Source: Streptococcus sp. Marseille-Q6470 (GTDB lineage Bacteria; Bacillota; Bacilli; Lactobacillales; Streptococcaceae). Taken from it: a DNA stretch of 64,000 nt. Of the stretch, positions 50,461 through 59,903 are shown piece by piece. The stretch is taken from the NCBI RefSeq assembly GCF_946902905.1, contig NZ_OX336385.1, positions 1,484,501 through 1,548,500 of the forward strand, read 5' to 3'. Position numbers and translations under genes: made by a program. Position 1 is the stretch's first letter; the number at the start of each line of letters is the position of its first letter. The notes under the pieces were generated by a model. The model had not been told where the DNA came from. It did not search any database and worked only from the letters and a program-made list of their open reading frames with translations.

Positions 50461-52086
50461 ATGACTGCACATGATATTTTAAACAATCCTTTCCTTAATA
50501 AGGGAACTGCCTTTACCTTAGAGGAACGAAAGGAACTAGGCCTTATTGGGTTATTGCCGCCTTACGTTCAAACCATCGAGGAACAAGCGGCACAAACCTA
50601 TGCACAAATGCAAACAAAGGTCAATGATCTGGAAAAACGTTTGTTCTTAATGGAAATCTTTAATACCAACCGGACTCTTTTCTATTACCTCTTTTCTCAA
50701 CATTTGGAAGAATTCAATCCAATTGTATATGACCCAACCATTGCAGATACCATTGAAGGCTATAGTGACCTCTTTGTAGATCCACAGTATGCGGGATATC
50801 TTGATATTAATCATCCTGAAAACATTGAAGCCACTTTGAAAAATGCAGCAGGAGACCGTGAGATTCGACTCATTGTTGTAACAGATGCAGAAGGAATCCT
50901 TGGAATAGGAGACTGGGGAACAAATGGTGTCGATATTTCTGTTGGGAAATTGATGGTCTATACGGGTGCTGCTGGAATCGATCCTTCTATGGTCCTTCCT
51001 TTAGTCATTGATGCAGGAACTAACCGTGAAGAACTTCGGAACAATCCTAATTACTTAGGAAATCGTCACGAACGGGTCCGCGGAGATCGTTACTACGACT
51101 TCATTGACCAATTTGTTCAAACAGCAGAACGGCTTTTCCCTAAACTTTACCTTCACTGGGAAGATTTCGGACGTTCTAATGCTGCCAATATTCTTGAGAA
51201 ATATCGGAAACAAATTCCTACCTTTAATGATGATATCCAAGGTACAGGAATCGTTACCTTGGGTGGTATCTTTGGTTCACTGGATATTAGTGGTGAAAAA
51301 TTAACCGATCAAGTTTATCTCTGCTATGGTGGTGGTACTGCGGGTGCAGGAATTGCCTCTCGTGTTCTTCGTGAAATGGTGAGTGAAGGTCTTTCCGAAG
51401 AAGAAGCTTATAAACGTTTCTTTATGGTGGATAAACAAGGTCTTCTCTTTGATGATATGGATGACTTGACACCACAGCAAAAACCGTTTGCGAAGAAACG
51501 GTCGGATTTTCCTAATGCTGATAAATTAACAGATCTATTAGAAGTCGTTAAAACTGTTAAACCAACTATTTTAGTAGGAACTTCAACTCAACCAAATACC
51601 TTCACCAAAGAAATTGTAGAAGCTATGTGTGAAAACACAGAACGTCCAATGATTTTCCCATTATCAAATCCAACCAAGCTAGCAGAAGCAAGTGCCAAAG
51701 ATTTGATTGAATGGTCAGATGGTAAGGCTTTTGTCGCAACAGGAATTCCTGCTGATACGGTTTCTTATAAAGGTGTAGACTATGTGATTGGTCAAGCCAA
51801 TAATGCCTTGATTTACCCAGGTCTTGGTCTAGGTATGCTAGCTTCTGAAGCAAGTCTTTTGACAGATGAAATGATTGGAGCAGCGGCTCATTCGTTGAGT
51901 GGTATTGTCAATCCAGGTCAACCGGGAGCTCCTGTCTTGCCGCCATTCAAGTATGTAGCAGATGTTTCTATTAAAGTAGCAGAAGCAGTCGCTAAAAAAG
52001 CGCAAGAACAAGGTCTTGCGCGTGCCAAGGAAACAGATATGGCCAAAGCAGTTCGTGATTTGAAATGGTATCCAACCTATAAATAA
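50461..52086 (+). CDS. mleS: Malolactic enzyme
   Basis: A 541-residue enzyme of the malic family that converts L-malate to L-lactate and CO2 with [33 protein letters not shown] and [15 protein letters not shown] are the malic-enzyme blocks; the metal acids lie in WEDFGRSNA and [16 protein letters not shown] follows the NAD fold ([13 protein letters not shown]). Length and sequence fit lactic acid bacterial MleS rather than true malic enzyme. AAAGGAGG precedes the ATG. The transporter gene follows after 83 bases. Malolactic conversion raises pH and yields proton motive force. Confidence 0.95.
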   Translation: MTAHDILNNPFLNKGTAFTLEERKELGLIGLLPPYVQTIEEQAAQTYAQMQTKVNDLEKRLFLMEIFNTNRTLFYYLFSQHLEEFNPIVYDPTIADTIEGYSDLFVDPQYAGYLDINHPENIEATLKNAAGDREIRLIVVTDAEGILGIGDWGTNGVDISVGKLMVYTGAAGIDPSMVLPLVIDAGTNREELRNNPNYLGNRHERVRGDRYYDFIDQFVQTAERLFPKLYLHWEDFGRSNAANILEKYRKQIPTFNDDIQGTGIVTLGGIFGSLDISGEKLTDQVYLCYGGGTAGAGIASRVLREMVSEGLSEEEAYKRFFMVDKQGLLFDDMDDLTPQQKPFAKKRSDFPNADKLTDLLEVVKTVKPTILVGTSTQPNTFTKEIVEAMCENTERPMIFPLSNPTKLAEASAKDLIEWSDGKAFVATGIPADTVSYKGVDYVIGQANNALIYPGLGLGMLASEASLLTDEMIGAAAHSLSGIVNPGQPGAPVLPPFKYVADVSIKVAEAVAKKAQEQGLARAKETDMAKAVRDLKWYPTYK

Positions 52087-52169
52087 GTAAATGGAAATGG
52101 GGTGTACGAGTGCGACTGGATGCTTCGTACACCTTCAACTATACGCTATGACATATAGAAAGGGAGACT

Positions 52170-53117
52170 ATGGAAATCTTTTTAACTTCAATTCAGAGTA
52201 TTGTACCTATTATCGTCATCATCATTCTAGGTTACTTCTTACAAGTCCGTGGTTGGTTTCAAGAGAGTTTTGGAAATGATTTATCTAAACTCATTATGAA
52301 TGTGGCCATGCCAGTGGCAATTTTTACCTCTGTTCTTAAATATTTAACGTTAGATAAATTAATTAGCTTGTCTGGCGGTCTGTTGTATACGTTTATCGCC
52401 TTCATTCTCGGTTACCTAATGGCATTTATAGCGGTGAAACTTTTTGGAGTGCGCCCGGGCCGTCGAGGAACCATGATTAATACCTTCGTGAATGCCAATA
52501 CCATTTTTATTGGTTTACCTTTAAACATAGCTCTGTTTGGAGATCAAGCCCTTCCCTACTTCTTGGTGTATTATATTACAAATACGGTCTCTACTTGGAC
52601 ATTAGGTGTCTATCTAATGACCTCGGATAGCAAAGAAGGGGCTTCAAAGCAAGCTCAAAAATTTAATTGGAAGAAGCTCTTCCCAGCACCTTTATTGGGA
52701 TTTCTCGTAGCCCTCGTGTTTTTAGTGCTCCGTCTTCCTGTTCCAAGTTTTGCGGAAAGCACCTTGACTTATATTGGTAGTTTAACAACGCCACTATCTC
52801 TTGTCTATATCGGTATTGTTCTTGCAAAGGCAGGCTTGAATACGATTCGTTTTGATAAAGATACAATTGTCACTTTGGTTGGACGCTTTATTTTAGCTCC
52901 CCTAATCATGCTTCTTGTATTGAAGTTCTTTGCCCCAAATATGGTAACGGCTGAATTTAAGACCTTTATGATTCAGTCTGCTACGCCAGCTCTAGCCGTT
53001 CTCCCAATTCTTGCGAATCAAGGAAAAGGAGATGTGGAATTTTCGACGAATGTGGTGACTCTAAGTACGGTTCTATTTATCGTTGTTATTCCAATATTAC
53101 AAACTTTATTAGGATAA
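52170..53117 (+). CDS. mleP: Malate carrier MleP-like, auxin efflux carrier (AEC) family
   Basis: A 315-residue permease with about ten TM segments of the auxin efflux carrier family. ITNTVSTWTLGVYLM and QSATPALAVLPILANQGKGD are family blocks. Lying right after the malolactic enzyme, it is the candidate L-malate uptake / lactate exchange carrier, as in other lactic acid bacteria. GAAAGGGAG precedes the ATG. A palindrome TCAGAAGA-AAC-TCTTCTGA at 53202-53220 follows its stop but has no T run. The next repeat of the rpsI end closes the segment. Confidence 0.85.
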   Translation: MEIFLTSIQSIVPIIVIIILGYFLQVRGWFQESFGNDLSKLIMNVAMPVAIFTSVLKYLTLDKLISLSGGLLYTFIAFILGYLMAFIAVKLFGVRPGRRGTMINTFVNANTIFIGLPLNIALFGDQALPYFLVYYITNTVSTWTLGVYLMTSDSKEGASKQAQKFNWKKLFPAPLLGFLVALVFLVLRLPVPSFAESTLTYIGSLTTPLSLVYIGIVLAKAGLNTIRFDKDTIVTLVGRFILAPLIMLLVLKFFAPNMVTAEFKTFMIQSATPALAVLPILANQGKGDVEFSTNVVTLSTVLFIVVIPILQTLLG

Positions 53118-53267
53118 GAAGGAGGAAGATAGGGTTGAAAGTTCTGAATTAGGAAATTTCCCTATTTTAGATACATCTATTCCTATTTCTTGAAATTAAA
53201 ATCAGAAGAAACTCTTCTGACGCTTGCTATCGAGTGATTTTGAGTTGTCCTAAAAGCCAGACTTTTC

Positions 53268-53316
53268 AAACCAGGCTTGAAAAAAGTTCGTAAAGCATCA
53301 CAATTTAGTAAACGTT
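53268..53316 (+). repeat. rpsI 3'-end repeat, copy 3 (putative attR)
   Basis: AAACCAGGCTTGAAAAAAG onward to AAACGTT repeats the rpsI end with a GCT-to-GTT change and the stop codon altered. The following TTCGAAAGAAT and terminator match copy 2. It lies 4731 bp after copy 2. Confidence 0.75.
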
Positions 53317-53343
53317 CTTCGAAAGAATGACTATACTTACAAA

Positions 53344-53370
53344 GAGCACCTTTCGGGGTGTTCTTTTTTT
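53344..53370 (+). terminator. Terminator after rpsI-end copy 3
   Basis: GAGCACC at 53344-53350 and GGTGTTC at 53357-53363 with a T run, the same as the one after copy 2. Confidence 0.8.
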
Positions 53371-53496
53371 GTACTTTTTACTAAATTGGTGCAATTGACA
53401 CAGTTGTTGCGACTTTAGTCGCTTACAAATGTGGCTGCAACATGACAAAGTCAGTTGCCTCAAAACGTTAATCAATACGATACTATCAACATTTAC

Positions 53497-53531
53497 AGAC
53501 ATTCAAGAATTTTCTCTTGGATGTCTTTTTT
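53497..53531 (+). terminator. Orphan terminator-like hairpin
   Basis: AGACATTCAAGA at 53497-53508 and TCTTGGATGTCT at 53515-53526 form a stem with one mismatch, then six T. The bases before it (AAACGTTAAT, TACTAT, ATTTACAGA) resemble the stretch after rpsI-end copy 2, so it may be a decayed further copy. No gene is seen in 53371-53639. Confidence 0.5.
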
Positions 53532-53639
53532 GTTTCAAAAATACAAAATTCACCCCAATAGTCTTTATCTTATACAAATTCTTCCTAGTATAAGTTCAGT
53601 ATGATATAATTAAATACGAATAATATTAAGGAGTTATAA

Positions 53640-54224
53640 ATGAAAATAGGAAAAGGTATCAATTGGATTTTGATTCTGTTAAGTTGCGTAATTGCTATAG
53701 TACTGATAAGTTCTTTGTTCTTCTTTAATCATAAGAAGCAAGATGCAGAAGCAGTGAATACTACAACAGAACAGGTTTCTACTACTAGTACGACAACGAC
53801 TAGTACAACAAGTATAACGACAACCACTGCTTTAACAACTTCTCAAGATAGTGTGACGACTACAGAGGAAAAACTTTCGACACAAGAAGAGCAAGCGCAC
53901 TCTAAATCACAAAAAATAGATGCGCAAGCCATTCTAAATGGTGATTTCTCTACTCTAGTTGGAACATGGAGAAATGGTTTGGGCCAAGAATTTACATTCG
54001 ATAAAAATGGATTAGTAAACAGTGGAAACATTGAAAAATCGAGTATAGGTAATGATGGAAGTATTAACTTTAGTGTTAGAACTGGTAATACAGGATTTGG
54101 TATGATTATTTATCCTGCTGGGACTACTATGAAGTGGGTTGATTCTGATCCAAGTAAAAATAGGCTGATTGCTGGTCAAGCTGCTCCAACGAGTTCGGAA
54201 CAAGTTTTTTATAAAGTAGATTAA
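53640..54224 (+). CDS. Membrane-anchored Thr-rich protein with DUF6287-like domain
   Basis: A 194-residue protein. One N-terminal TM (INWILILLSCVIAIVLISSLFFF) is followed by a Thr/Ser-rich spacer (about 40-85) that is probably a wall-spanning linker. The C-terminal domain ILNGDFSTLVGTWRNGLGQEFTFDKNGLV has the look of the streptococcal DUF6287 domain, of unknown function. AAGGAG precedes the ATG at 53640. A terminator follows, so it is a single-gene unit. The domain name is from memory and needs a profile search. Confidence 0.65.
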   Translation: MKIGKGINWILILLSCVIAIVLISSLFFFNHKKQDAEAVNTTTEQVSTTSTTTTSTTSITTTTALTTSQDSVTTTEEKLSTQEEQAHSKSQKIDAQAILNGDFSTLVGTWRNGLGQEFTFDKNGLVNSGNIEKSSIGNDGSINFSVRTGNTGFGMIIYPAGTTMKWVDSDPSKNRLIAGQAAPTSSEQVFYKVD

Positions 54225-54231
54225 ATATTCC

Positions 54232-54262
54232 AACCATCTCATCAAATTTGAGATGGTTTTCT
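54232..54262 (+). terminator. Terminator after the DUF6287-like gene
   Basis: AACCATCTC at 54232-54240 and GAGATGGTT at 54250-54258 pair, and TTTCTTCTTT follows. Confidence 0.8.
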
Positions 54263-54435
54263 TCTTTATTTGTAAGTCATGATCATGTTATGAAGATGAA
54301 GCAAGCATGCTTTAACATTAGATTTTTCCACTAGACATCCGTCTACTTTTTTTATATAATAAAACTAAACCAAAATAGTTGAATTTTTTAAATAGAGTCA
54401 ACCTTCAATGAAAACATCACGCTAGGAGGTAAAAC

Positions 54436-55122
54436 ATGTACCAACCAGAAAAACTTAAGACTCGGAGAAAAGAGTTAAAGCTAACACAGAAAGAGATTGC
54501 AGAGAAGCTTGGGATTAGTTTTCAGGCTTATTCGGCTTGGGAGCGTGGAGTCAAGGAACCTTCCGAAGAAAAGGTTAGACAGCTAGAAGAGATTTTAAAA
54601 GTGCCAAAAGGTTATTTCACCCAAATCGAAATTGTCCGTCTCTATAATAGCCTTTCCAATCAAGGGAAAGAGAAGGTGGTGGTCTATGCTCGCGATCTGG
54701 CTCAAGAAGAACAAGCCAAGAAGGTGACGGGTATGCCAGAAAAACTTTTCGAGTATCATGTTTATGAACGCATGTCGGCTGGTATCGGTGCTTCGGTTTA
54801 TGATGATCGAAACTTTGATACGGTTTATTTCAATGAAGAAATGGCTCATGATTTTGCTTCCTGGGTATCAGGGGATTCTATGGAGCCCAAATATCAAAAT
54901 GGTTCCGTGGCTTTGATTCGTGAGACAGGATTTGATTATGATGGCGCTGTCTATGCAGTGGTTTGCAATAACCAGACCTATATCAAACGGGTCTATCGAG
55001 AAGAGGATGGTTTGCGTTTGGTCTCCATCAATCCTAAATACAAGGATATTTTCATTTCTTACGAAGAAGATCCGCGGATTGTGGGAATTATCGTAGGTAA
55101 TTTTGTACCGATGGAGGGATAG
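54436..55122 (+). CDS. LexA-like S24 repressor with XRE helix-turn-helix (HdiR type)
   Basis: A 228-residue regulator. The N-terminal HTH is LKTRRKELKLTQKEIAEKLGISFQAYSAWERGVKEPSEEK. The C-terminal S24 domain has Ser148 in SGDSMEP and Lys184 in TYIKRVY as the self-cleavage dyad, and Ala115-Gly116 in MSAGIG is a plausible cleavage site. Such proteins (HdiR of lactococci) are cut on RecA-ssDNA after DNA damage and then derepress targets. The UmuC-type polymerase starts four bases after its stop, so this is an SOS-like cassette in a genus without LexA. AGGAGG precedes the ATG. Confidence 0.88.
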   Translation: MYQPEKLKTRRKELKLTQKEIAEKLGISFQAYSAWERGVKEPSEEKVRQLEEILKVPKGYFTQIEIVRLYNSLSNQGKEKVVVYARDLAQEEQAKKVTGMPEKLFEYHVYERMSAGIGASVYDDRNFDTVYFNEEMAHDFASWVSGDSMEPKYQNGSVALIRETGFDYDGAVYAVVCNNQTYIKRVYREEDGLRLVSINPKYKDIFISYEEDPRIVGIIVGNFVPMEG

Positions 55123-55125
55123 TCT

Positions 55126-56541
55126 ATGGGCTACTTTGATTATTCCAGAGAGCCCCAAAGTGATATTGCCTTTGTCGATATGAAGTCCTTTTATGCCAGT
55201 GTTGAGTGTGTGGAAAGAGGACTCCATCCCCTTAAAACCTCCCTTTGTGTCATGAGTCGGGCGGATAATTCTGTTGGGCTTATTCTTGCCTCCTCGCCTA
55301 TGTTCAAAAAGGTCTTTGGGAAAGCAAATGTAGGCCGTGCCTATGACCTCCCCTTCGATATCAAGACGCGCAAATTTTCCTACTACAATGCAAAAAAACA
55401 AGGCTTACGGACAGACCCAGACTATGTGAAATTTATCGAAGACTGGGCTCGGGTGACCGTCATTGTCCCTCCTCGGATGGATAAGTATATCGCAGTCAAT
55501 ATGGAAATCCAGCGAATTTTTCAGAACTATGGCAGTCCAGATGATATTTATCCTTATTCAATTGATGAAGGATTTATTGACCTAACCAGTTCGCTCAATT
55601 ATTTTGTTCCGGACCAGCAGATTTCTCGTAAAGACAAGCTGGACATGCTTTCGGCTCGTATCCAGCGTGATATCTGGCGGCAAACTGGAATTTACTCGAC
55701 AGTCGGTATGTCCAATGCCAATCCTTTGCTTGCTAAGTTGGCCTTGGATAATGAAGCCAAACACACACCGACCATGCGAGCCAATTGGTCTTATCAGGAT
55801 GTGGAAGAGAAGGTCTGGAACATTTCTAAGATGATCGACTTCTGGGGGATTGGGCATCAGATGGAGAAGCGCTTGAATAGCTTGGAAATCTATTCGATTA
55901 AGGAATTAGCCAATAGCAATCCTGATGACCTGAAGAAGGAACTCGGCCAAGCTGGACTTCGCTTGTGGTTCCATGCCAATGGAATTGATGAGAGTAATGT
56001 TCACAAGACCTATAAAGCCAAATCTCACGGCTTGGGGAATTCGCAAATTTTACCGAGAGATTATGTCAAGCAGCGAGACATCGAAATTATCCTTCGAGAG
56101 ATGGCTGAGCAGGTGGCTATCAGACTTCGACGTGCCAGAAAGAAGACAACAGTGGTGTCTATCCATCTTGGATTTTCAAAGCAGGAACAAAAACGCTCCA
56201 TCCATACCCAGATGAAGGTTGAGCCGACCAATAATACCAGTCTTTTGGTCAGCTATGTGTTGAAACTATTTCATAGCAAATATACTTCTGGGGCTGTCAG
56301 GAGTGTTGCCGTTAGTTATTCAGGATTTGTGGACGAATCCTTTGCGTTGATTTCCCTTTTTGATGAGGTTGACAAGCTAGAAAAAGAAGAAAGGCTCCAG
56401 ACTGCCATTGATTCCATTCGAGAACAATTCGGCTTTACTTCTCTCTTGAAGGCGACTGCTTTAGAGGAGGCGTCGAGAAGTATTGCCAGAAGTAAGCTGA
56501 TCGGAGGGCACTCTGCTGGAGGATTAGATGGACTAAAATGA
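55126..56541 (+). CDS. Y-family DNA polymerase (UmuC-like)
   Basis: A 471-residue translesion polymerase of the ImpB/MucB/SamB type. VDMKSFYASVECVERGLHP has the first catalytic Asp, and SIDEGFIDLT the paired Asp-Glu. WGIGHQMEKRLNSLEIYSIKELA is the helix-hairpin-helix thumb. It resembles the UvrX/UmuC-like proteins found on mobile elements and in streptococcal chromosomes rather than DinB. It is coupled to the S24 repressor upstream and overlaps the next small gene by four bases. Confidence 0.9.
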   Translation: MGYFDYSREPQSDIAFVDMKSFYASVECVERGLHPLKTSLCVMSRADNSVGLILASSPMFKKVFGKANVGRAYDLPFDIKTRKFSYYNAKKQGLRTDPDYVKFIEDWARVTVIVPPRMDKYIAVNMEIQRIFQNYGSPDDIYPYSIDEGFIDLTSSLNYFVPDQQISRKDKLDMLSARIQRDIWRQTGIYSTVGMSNANPLLAKLALDNEAKHTPTMRANWSYQDVEEKVWNISKMIDFWGIGHQMEKRLNSLEIYSIKELANSNPDDLKKELGQAGLRLWFHANGIDESNVHKTYKAKSHGLGNSQILPRDYVKQRDIEIILREMAEQVAIRLRRARKKTTVVSIHLGFSKQEQKRSIHTQMKVEPTNNTSLLVSYVLKLFHSKYTSGAVRSVAVSYSGFVDESFALISLFDEVDKLEKEERLQTAIDSIREQFGFTSLLKATALEEASRSIARSKLIGGHSAGGLDGLK

Positions 56542-56900
56542 TTGATCGCTCTTATTTGCCCTTCCAATCCGCGAGGGACTATCAAGATCCAGGCATGCAG
56601 AAGTGGATGGGCTTTTTTCTATCGGAGCATACCAGTTCACTCAGTGCAGAAAAAAATCGTGTCGACTTGTCGACAGATTTGAATTCAGTCGAGAAGTTGT
56701 TGCTACTTTCCCAGCTCTACGTTGGGCGACTAAAAGGCTCTTTTGTAGTCAAGGAGAAAAATCATAAAAGCACCATATTGGGTGAAGTAAGAGAATTATC
56801 TCCTCAAGAAATCTCTCTTAGAACTGATGAAGGCTATCGATTAATAAGGGTAGATGACATTCTCACAATCCAACTTTGTCAGGAGGAAGTCTATGACTAG
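56538..56900 (+). CDS. YolD-like small protein after the polymerase
   Basis: A 120-residue protein starting at an ATG overlapping the polymerase stop. It opens with DRSYLPFQSARDYQDPGMQKWMGFFLSEHTSSL and has a beta-rich C-terminal half (STILGEVRELSPQEISLRTDEGYRLIRVDDILTIQL), reminiscent of YolD-type proteins that sit beside UmuC-like genes. The function is unknown; association with the polymerase is inferred from the operon. The match to YolD is by layout and weak. Confidence 0.6.
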   Translation: MIDRSYLPFQSARDYQDPGMQKWMGFFLSEHTSSLSAEKNRVDLSTDLNSVEKLLLLSQLYVGRLKGSFVVKEKNHKSTILGEVRELSPQEISLRTDEGYRLIRVDDILTIQLCQEEVYD

Positions 56901-57186
56901 AAAAGAGCTCTATGAAAACAAATTGCAGATGGATTATTTTTCGGACGACTATATTCGTTTTGAGGAAGATTTTCAAAAATACTCTGCCATGAATGTACCC
57001 CTGACTTTTCTGATTGACGACATTCTGCGAACCATGGCTATCAATCAAAAGGACTACTTTGTCTTGAATAAGGAAAATGCCAAGGATGGCAGGGAACATC
57101 GATTTTATTTTAGGGTGAGGATGGAAAAAGATTGTCCACGTACTCGAACCTATGTCTATCTGGGACTCAGGCAAAATCATCAGTAA
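56893..57186 (+). CDS. DUF5960-like small protein
   Basis: A 97-residue protein from the ATG at 56893 with AGGAGGAAG just before; the longer frame from 56854 ignores this site. It begins MTRKELYENKLQMDYFSDDYIRFEEDFQKYS and ends in basic residues (EHRFYFRVRMEKDCPRTRTYVYLGL). It is the last gene of the repressor-polymerase operon, followed by a terminator. The DUF5960 name is from memory; function unknown. Confidence 0.55.
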   Translation: MTRKELYENKLQMDYFSDDYIRFEEDFQKYSAMNVPLTFLIDDILRTMAINQKDYFVLNKENAKDGREHRFYFRVRMEKDCPRTRTYVYLGLRQNHQ

Positions 57187-57233
57187 AGATTCTAGGCGTA
57201 CATATATTTTATTGTAACAATAATGTTGTATCC

Positions 57234-57267
57234 AACCATTCAAGAGCTATTTCTTGAATGGTTTTTT
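57234..57267 (+). terminator. Terminator of the polymerase operon
   Basis: AACCATTCAAG at 57234-57244 and CTTGAATGGTT at 57253-57263 form a perfect stem with TTTT after it. Confidence 0.9.
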
Positions 57268-57309
57268 GTTTGTGGTTTAAAAGCGATTGAACTATACCAA
57301 TTTTTATTC

Positions 57310-57338
57310 TTGACAAGTAAAAGAAACAAGTATATACT
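57310..57338 (+). promoter_or_regulatory. glmS promoter
   Basis: TTGACA at 57310-57315, 17-base spacer, TATACT at 57333-57338: near-consensus. The leader is about 75-80 bases. Confidence 0.75.
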
Positions 57339-57386
57339 GTTTTCACTGATTCTAAAAACAGAAAATCAGACTATACCAATTTCGAT

Positions 57387-57422
57387 AAGGGGAAAGCACA
57401 GCTTGTCTGTGTCGTATATACT
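57387..57422 (+). promoter_or_regulatory. glmS leader with distant ribosome site and hairpin
   Basis: AAGGGGAA at 57387-57394 is the only Shine-Dalgarno-like sequence, about 29 bases before the ATG. A CACAG-CTTGT-CTGTG hairpin at 57397-57411 lies between and would shorten the distance to about 15. No glmS ribozyme fold is seen. Confidence 0.45.
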
Positions 57423-59231
57423 ATGTGTGGAATTGTTGGTGTTGTTGGAAACACAAATGCAACTGATATTTTGATTCAAGGGCTTGAAAAGCTCGAATAC
57501 CGTGGTTATGATTCTGCGGGGATTTTTGTTCTAGGTGGCGCTGAAAACCATCTAGTCAAGGCTGTTGGTCGTATTGCAGAATTGTCTGCTAAAACTGCAG
57601 GTGTTGAGGGAACAACTGGTATCGGACATACTCGTTGGGCTACTCACGGAAAACCAACGGAAGACAACGCTCACCCACACCGATCTGAGACTGGACGTTT
57701 TGTCTTGGTCCACAACGGGGTGATTGAAAACTACCTTGAAATCAAGGAAGAATACCTTGCGGGACACCACTTCAAGGGACAAACAGATACGGAAATCGCC
57801 GTACATTTGATTGGGAAATTTGCCGAAGAAGACGGCTTATCAGTTCTCGAAGCCTTCAAAAAAGCCCTTCACATCATTCGTGGTTCTTATGCCTTTGCCT
57901 TGATTGACTCTGAAAATCCAGATGTCATCTATGTAGCCAAGAATAAATCACCACTTTTGATTGGTCTTGGAGATGGCTACAACATGGTCTGCTCTGATGC
58001 TATGGCTATGATTCGTGAAACCAACCAATACATGGAAATTCATGACCAAGAGTTGGTAATCGTTAAGGCTGATAGTGTCGAAGTTCAGGACTATGATGGC
58101 AACAGTCGTGAGCGTGCCAGCTATACAGCTGAGCTTGACTTGTCTGATATCGGTAAGGGAACTTACCCTTACTACATGCTCAAGGAAATTGATGAGCAAC
58201 CGACAGTTATGCGTAAGTTGATCCAAGCTTACACAGATGAGGCTGGTCAAGTAGTGGTAGACCCAGCTATCATCAAGGCTGTTCAAGAGGCAGACCGTAT
58301 CTACATCCTTGCAGCTGGAACTTCTTACCACGCAGGGTTTGCTTCTAAGAAGATGTTGGAAGAATTGACAGATACGCCAGTTGAACTTGCAATCTCTTCT
58401 GAGTGGGGCTATGGGATGCCACTTCTCAGCCAGAAACCACTCTTCATCTTTATCAGTCAATCTGGTGAAACAGCTGATAGCCGTCAGGTTTTGGTTAAGG
58501 CCAATGAAATGGGGATTCCAAGCTTGACAGTGACAAACGTGCCTGGTTCAACTCTGTCACGTGAAGCCAACCATACCATGTTGCTTCATGCAGGTCCTGA
58601 AATTGCCGTAGCATCAACTAAGGCTTATACTGCCCAAATCGCAGCCCTTGCCTTCCTTGCAAAAGCAGTCGGAGAAGCAAATGGCAATGCTAAAGCGCAA
58701 GCCTTTGATCTAGTTCATGAGTTGTCTATCGTGGCTCAGTCTATCGAGTCAACCCTTTCAGAAAAAGAATTGATTGATAGCAAGGTTCGTGAGCTTCTTG
58801 AAACAACACGCAATGCCTTTTACATCGGACGTGGTCAAGATTACTATGTAGCTATGGAAGCCAGTCTCAAACTCAAAGAGATTTCTTACATTCAATGTGA
58901 AGGCTTTGCGGCAGGGGAACTCAAACACGGAACAATTGCCTTGATTGAAGAAGGAACACCTGTTTTGGCCCTCTTGTCAGATCCAGTCCTTGCCAACCAC
59001 ACCCGTGGAAATATCCAGGAAGTAGCAGCGCGTGGCGCTAAGGTACTCACCATCGCAGAAGAGAATGTTGCCAAAGATACAGATGACATCGTCCTTACGA
59101 CCGTACACCCTTACCTCTCACCAATCTCAATGGTCGTGCCAACTCAATTGGTCGCTTACTTTGCAACCCTCCACCGTGGACTTGATGTGGATAAACCACG
59201 TAATCTTGCCAAGTCTGTAACAGTAGAATAA
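57423..59231 (+). CDS. glmS: Glutamine--fructose-6-phosphate aminotransferase GlmS
   Basis: GlmS makes glucosamine-6-phosphate, the entry to amino sugars for the wall. It has 602 residues starting [10 protein letters not shown]; Cys2 becomes the N-terminal nucleophile, so the ATG at 57423 is fixed even though no normal ribosome site precedes it. [18 protein letters not shown] is the glutaminase block. Two SIS domains follow ([24 protein letters not shown]), and the end reads [15 protein letters not shown]. It links with the sialic acid locus, which feeds GlcNAc-6-P into the same pool. Confidence 0.97.
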   Translation: MCGIVGVVGNTNATDILIQGLEKLEYRGYDSAGIFVLGGAENHLVKAVGRIAELSAKTAGVEGTTGIGHTRWATHGKPTEDNAHPHRSETGRFVLVHNGVIENYLEIKEEYLAGHHFKGQTDTEIAVHLIGKFAEEDGLSVLEAFKKALHIIRGSYAFALIDSENPDVIYVAKNKSPLLIGLGDGYNMVCSDAMAMIRETNQYMEIHDQELVIVKADSVEVQDYDGNSRERASYTAELDLSDIGKGTYPYYMLKEIDEQPTVMRKLIQAYTDEAGQVVVDPAIIKAVQEADRIYILAAGTSYHAGFASKKMLEELTDTPVELAISSEWGYGMPLLSQKPLFIFISQSGETADSRQVLVKANEMGIPSLTVTNVPGSTLSREANHTMLLHAGPEIAVASTKAYTAQIAALAFLAKAVGEANGNAKAQAFDLVHELSIVAQSIESTLSEKELIDSKVRELLETTRNAFYIGRGQDYYVAMEASLKLKEISYIQCEGFAAGELKHGTIALIEEGTPVLALLSDPVLANHTRGNIQEVAARGAKVLTIAEENVAKDTDDIVLTTVHPYLSPISMVVPTQLVAYFATLHRGLDVDKPRNLAKSVTVE

Positions 59232-59261
59232 GGAAGTCCTGCTCCTAAACTCCAACTTTTC

Positions 59262-59290
59262 TTGTCAACCTAGCAAAATCTTGTTATACT
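59262..59290 (+). promoter_or_regulatory. Promoter of the small membrane-anchored protein gene
   Basis: TTGTCA at 59262-59267, 17-base spacer, TATACT at 59285-59290. Confidence 0.7.
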
Positions 59291-59335
59291 ATAGAAAAGT
59301 AGTAAATAGTGAAGTATAAGGAAATTGGAGCGGAA

Positions 59336-59863
59336 ATGAAAAAGGGGAAAATTTCATCTATCATAGGACTCCTGTTTGCCAGTTCATTTTTGATTCGAAC
59401 TGTCGTGATTCATCAAATGAGAGCTTCAAAGAAACAAGAGAGTGAAAAGATTGCTGCAGTTCAGGAATTTATCAAATCCCAAGAACAGGCAGAGTCAGAC
59501 AAACAAAAGGATACTTTTAAAAGTATTCTTGGGAATGGATCAGGAACTTCTGAACCAGGACCTAGCTACGACAAAACCATATTTGTGAATCAACAATACG
59601 ATATTGGTGTTCGAGATGGAGCCTATTATCTACTGACACTCAGTAGCAACAAAGAACTCTTGCTAGAAGGGGTCGATGACGCCTATGCCTTGGCTGTTAA
59701 GAATGAAGATAAAAACAAACAAGAAGTTGCTATGGTTGTTCATAAAGACGGAGCTTGGCATATTATAAATGGTGAAGGGGAAGTTACAACAACCCTTGAC
59801 CGACAATATATAACAGCTCATACCAAGCTTGTGATTAAGAATAAGACTGTTGATTTTGAATAA
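59336..59863 (+). CDS. Small membrane-anchored protein of unknown function
   Basis: A 175-residue protein from the ATG at 59336 (GGAGCGG upstream; a GTG at 59309 is less likely). An N-terminal hydrophobic stretch (ISSIIGLLFASSFLIRTVVI) is followed by a charged helix (RASKKQESEKIAAVQEFIKSQEQ), then a Gly/Ser linker and a beta-rich C-terminal domain (about 80-175). It is probably displayed outside the membrane. I do not recognise the family. It has its own promoter and a strong terminator, so it is a single-gene unit. Confidence 0.65.
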   Translation: MKKGKISSIIGLLFASSFLIRTVVIHQMRASKKQESEKIAAVQEFIKSQEQAESDKQKDTFKSILGNGSGTSEPGPSYDKTIFVNQQYDIGVRDGAYYLLTLSSNKELLLEGVDDAYALAVKNEDKNKQEVAMVVHKDGAWHIINGEGEVTTTLDRQYITAHTKLVIKNKTVDFE

Positions 59864-59903
59864 TGTGATTGGCTCATGGTTCTTGAGAAAAACAGAGATT
59901 CAT

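Noticed and set aside
53305..53502. Minus-strand 65-codon frame after the third rpsI-end copy
   Set aside because: Covers a terminator and repeat remnants, with no ribosome site.
57340..57422. glmS ribozyme
   Set aside because: The leader is only ~80 bases and lacks the double pseudoknot core; streptococci are not known to carry it.
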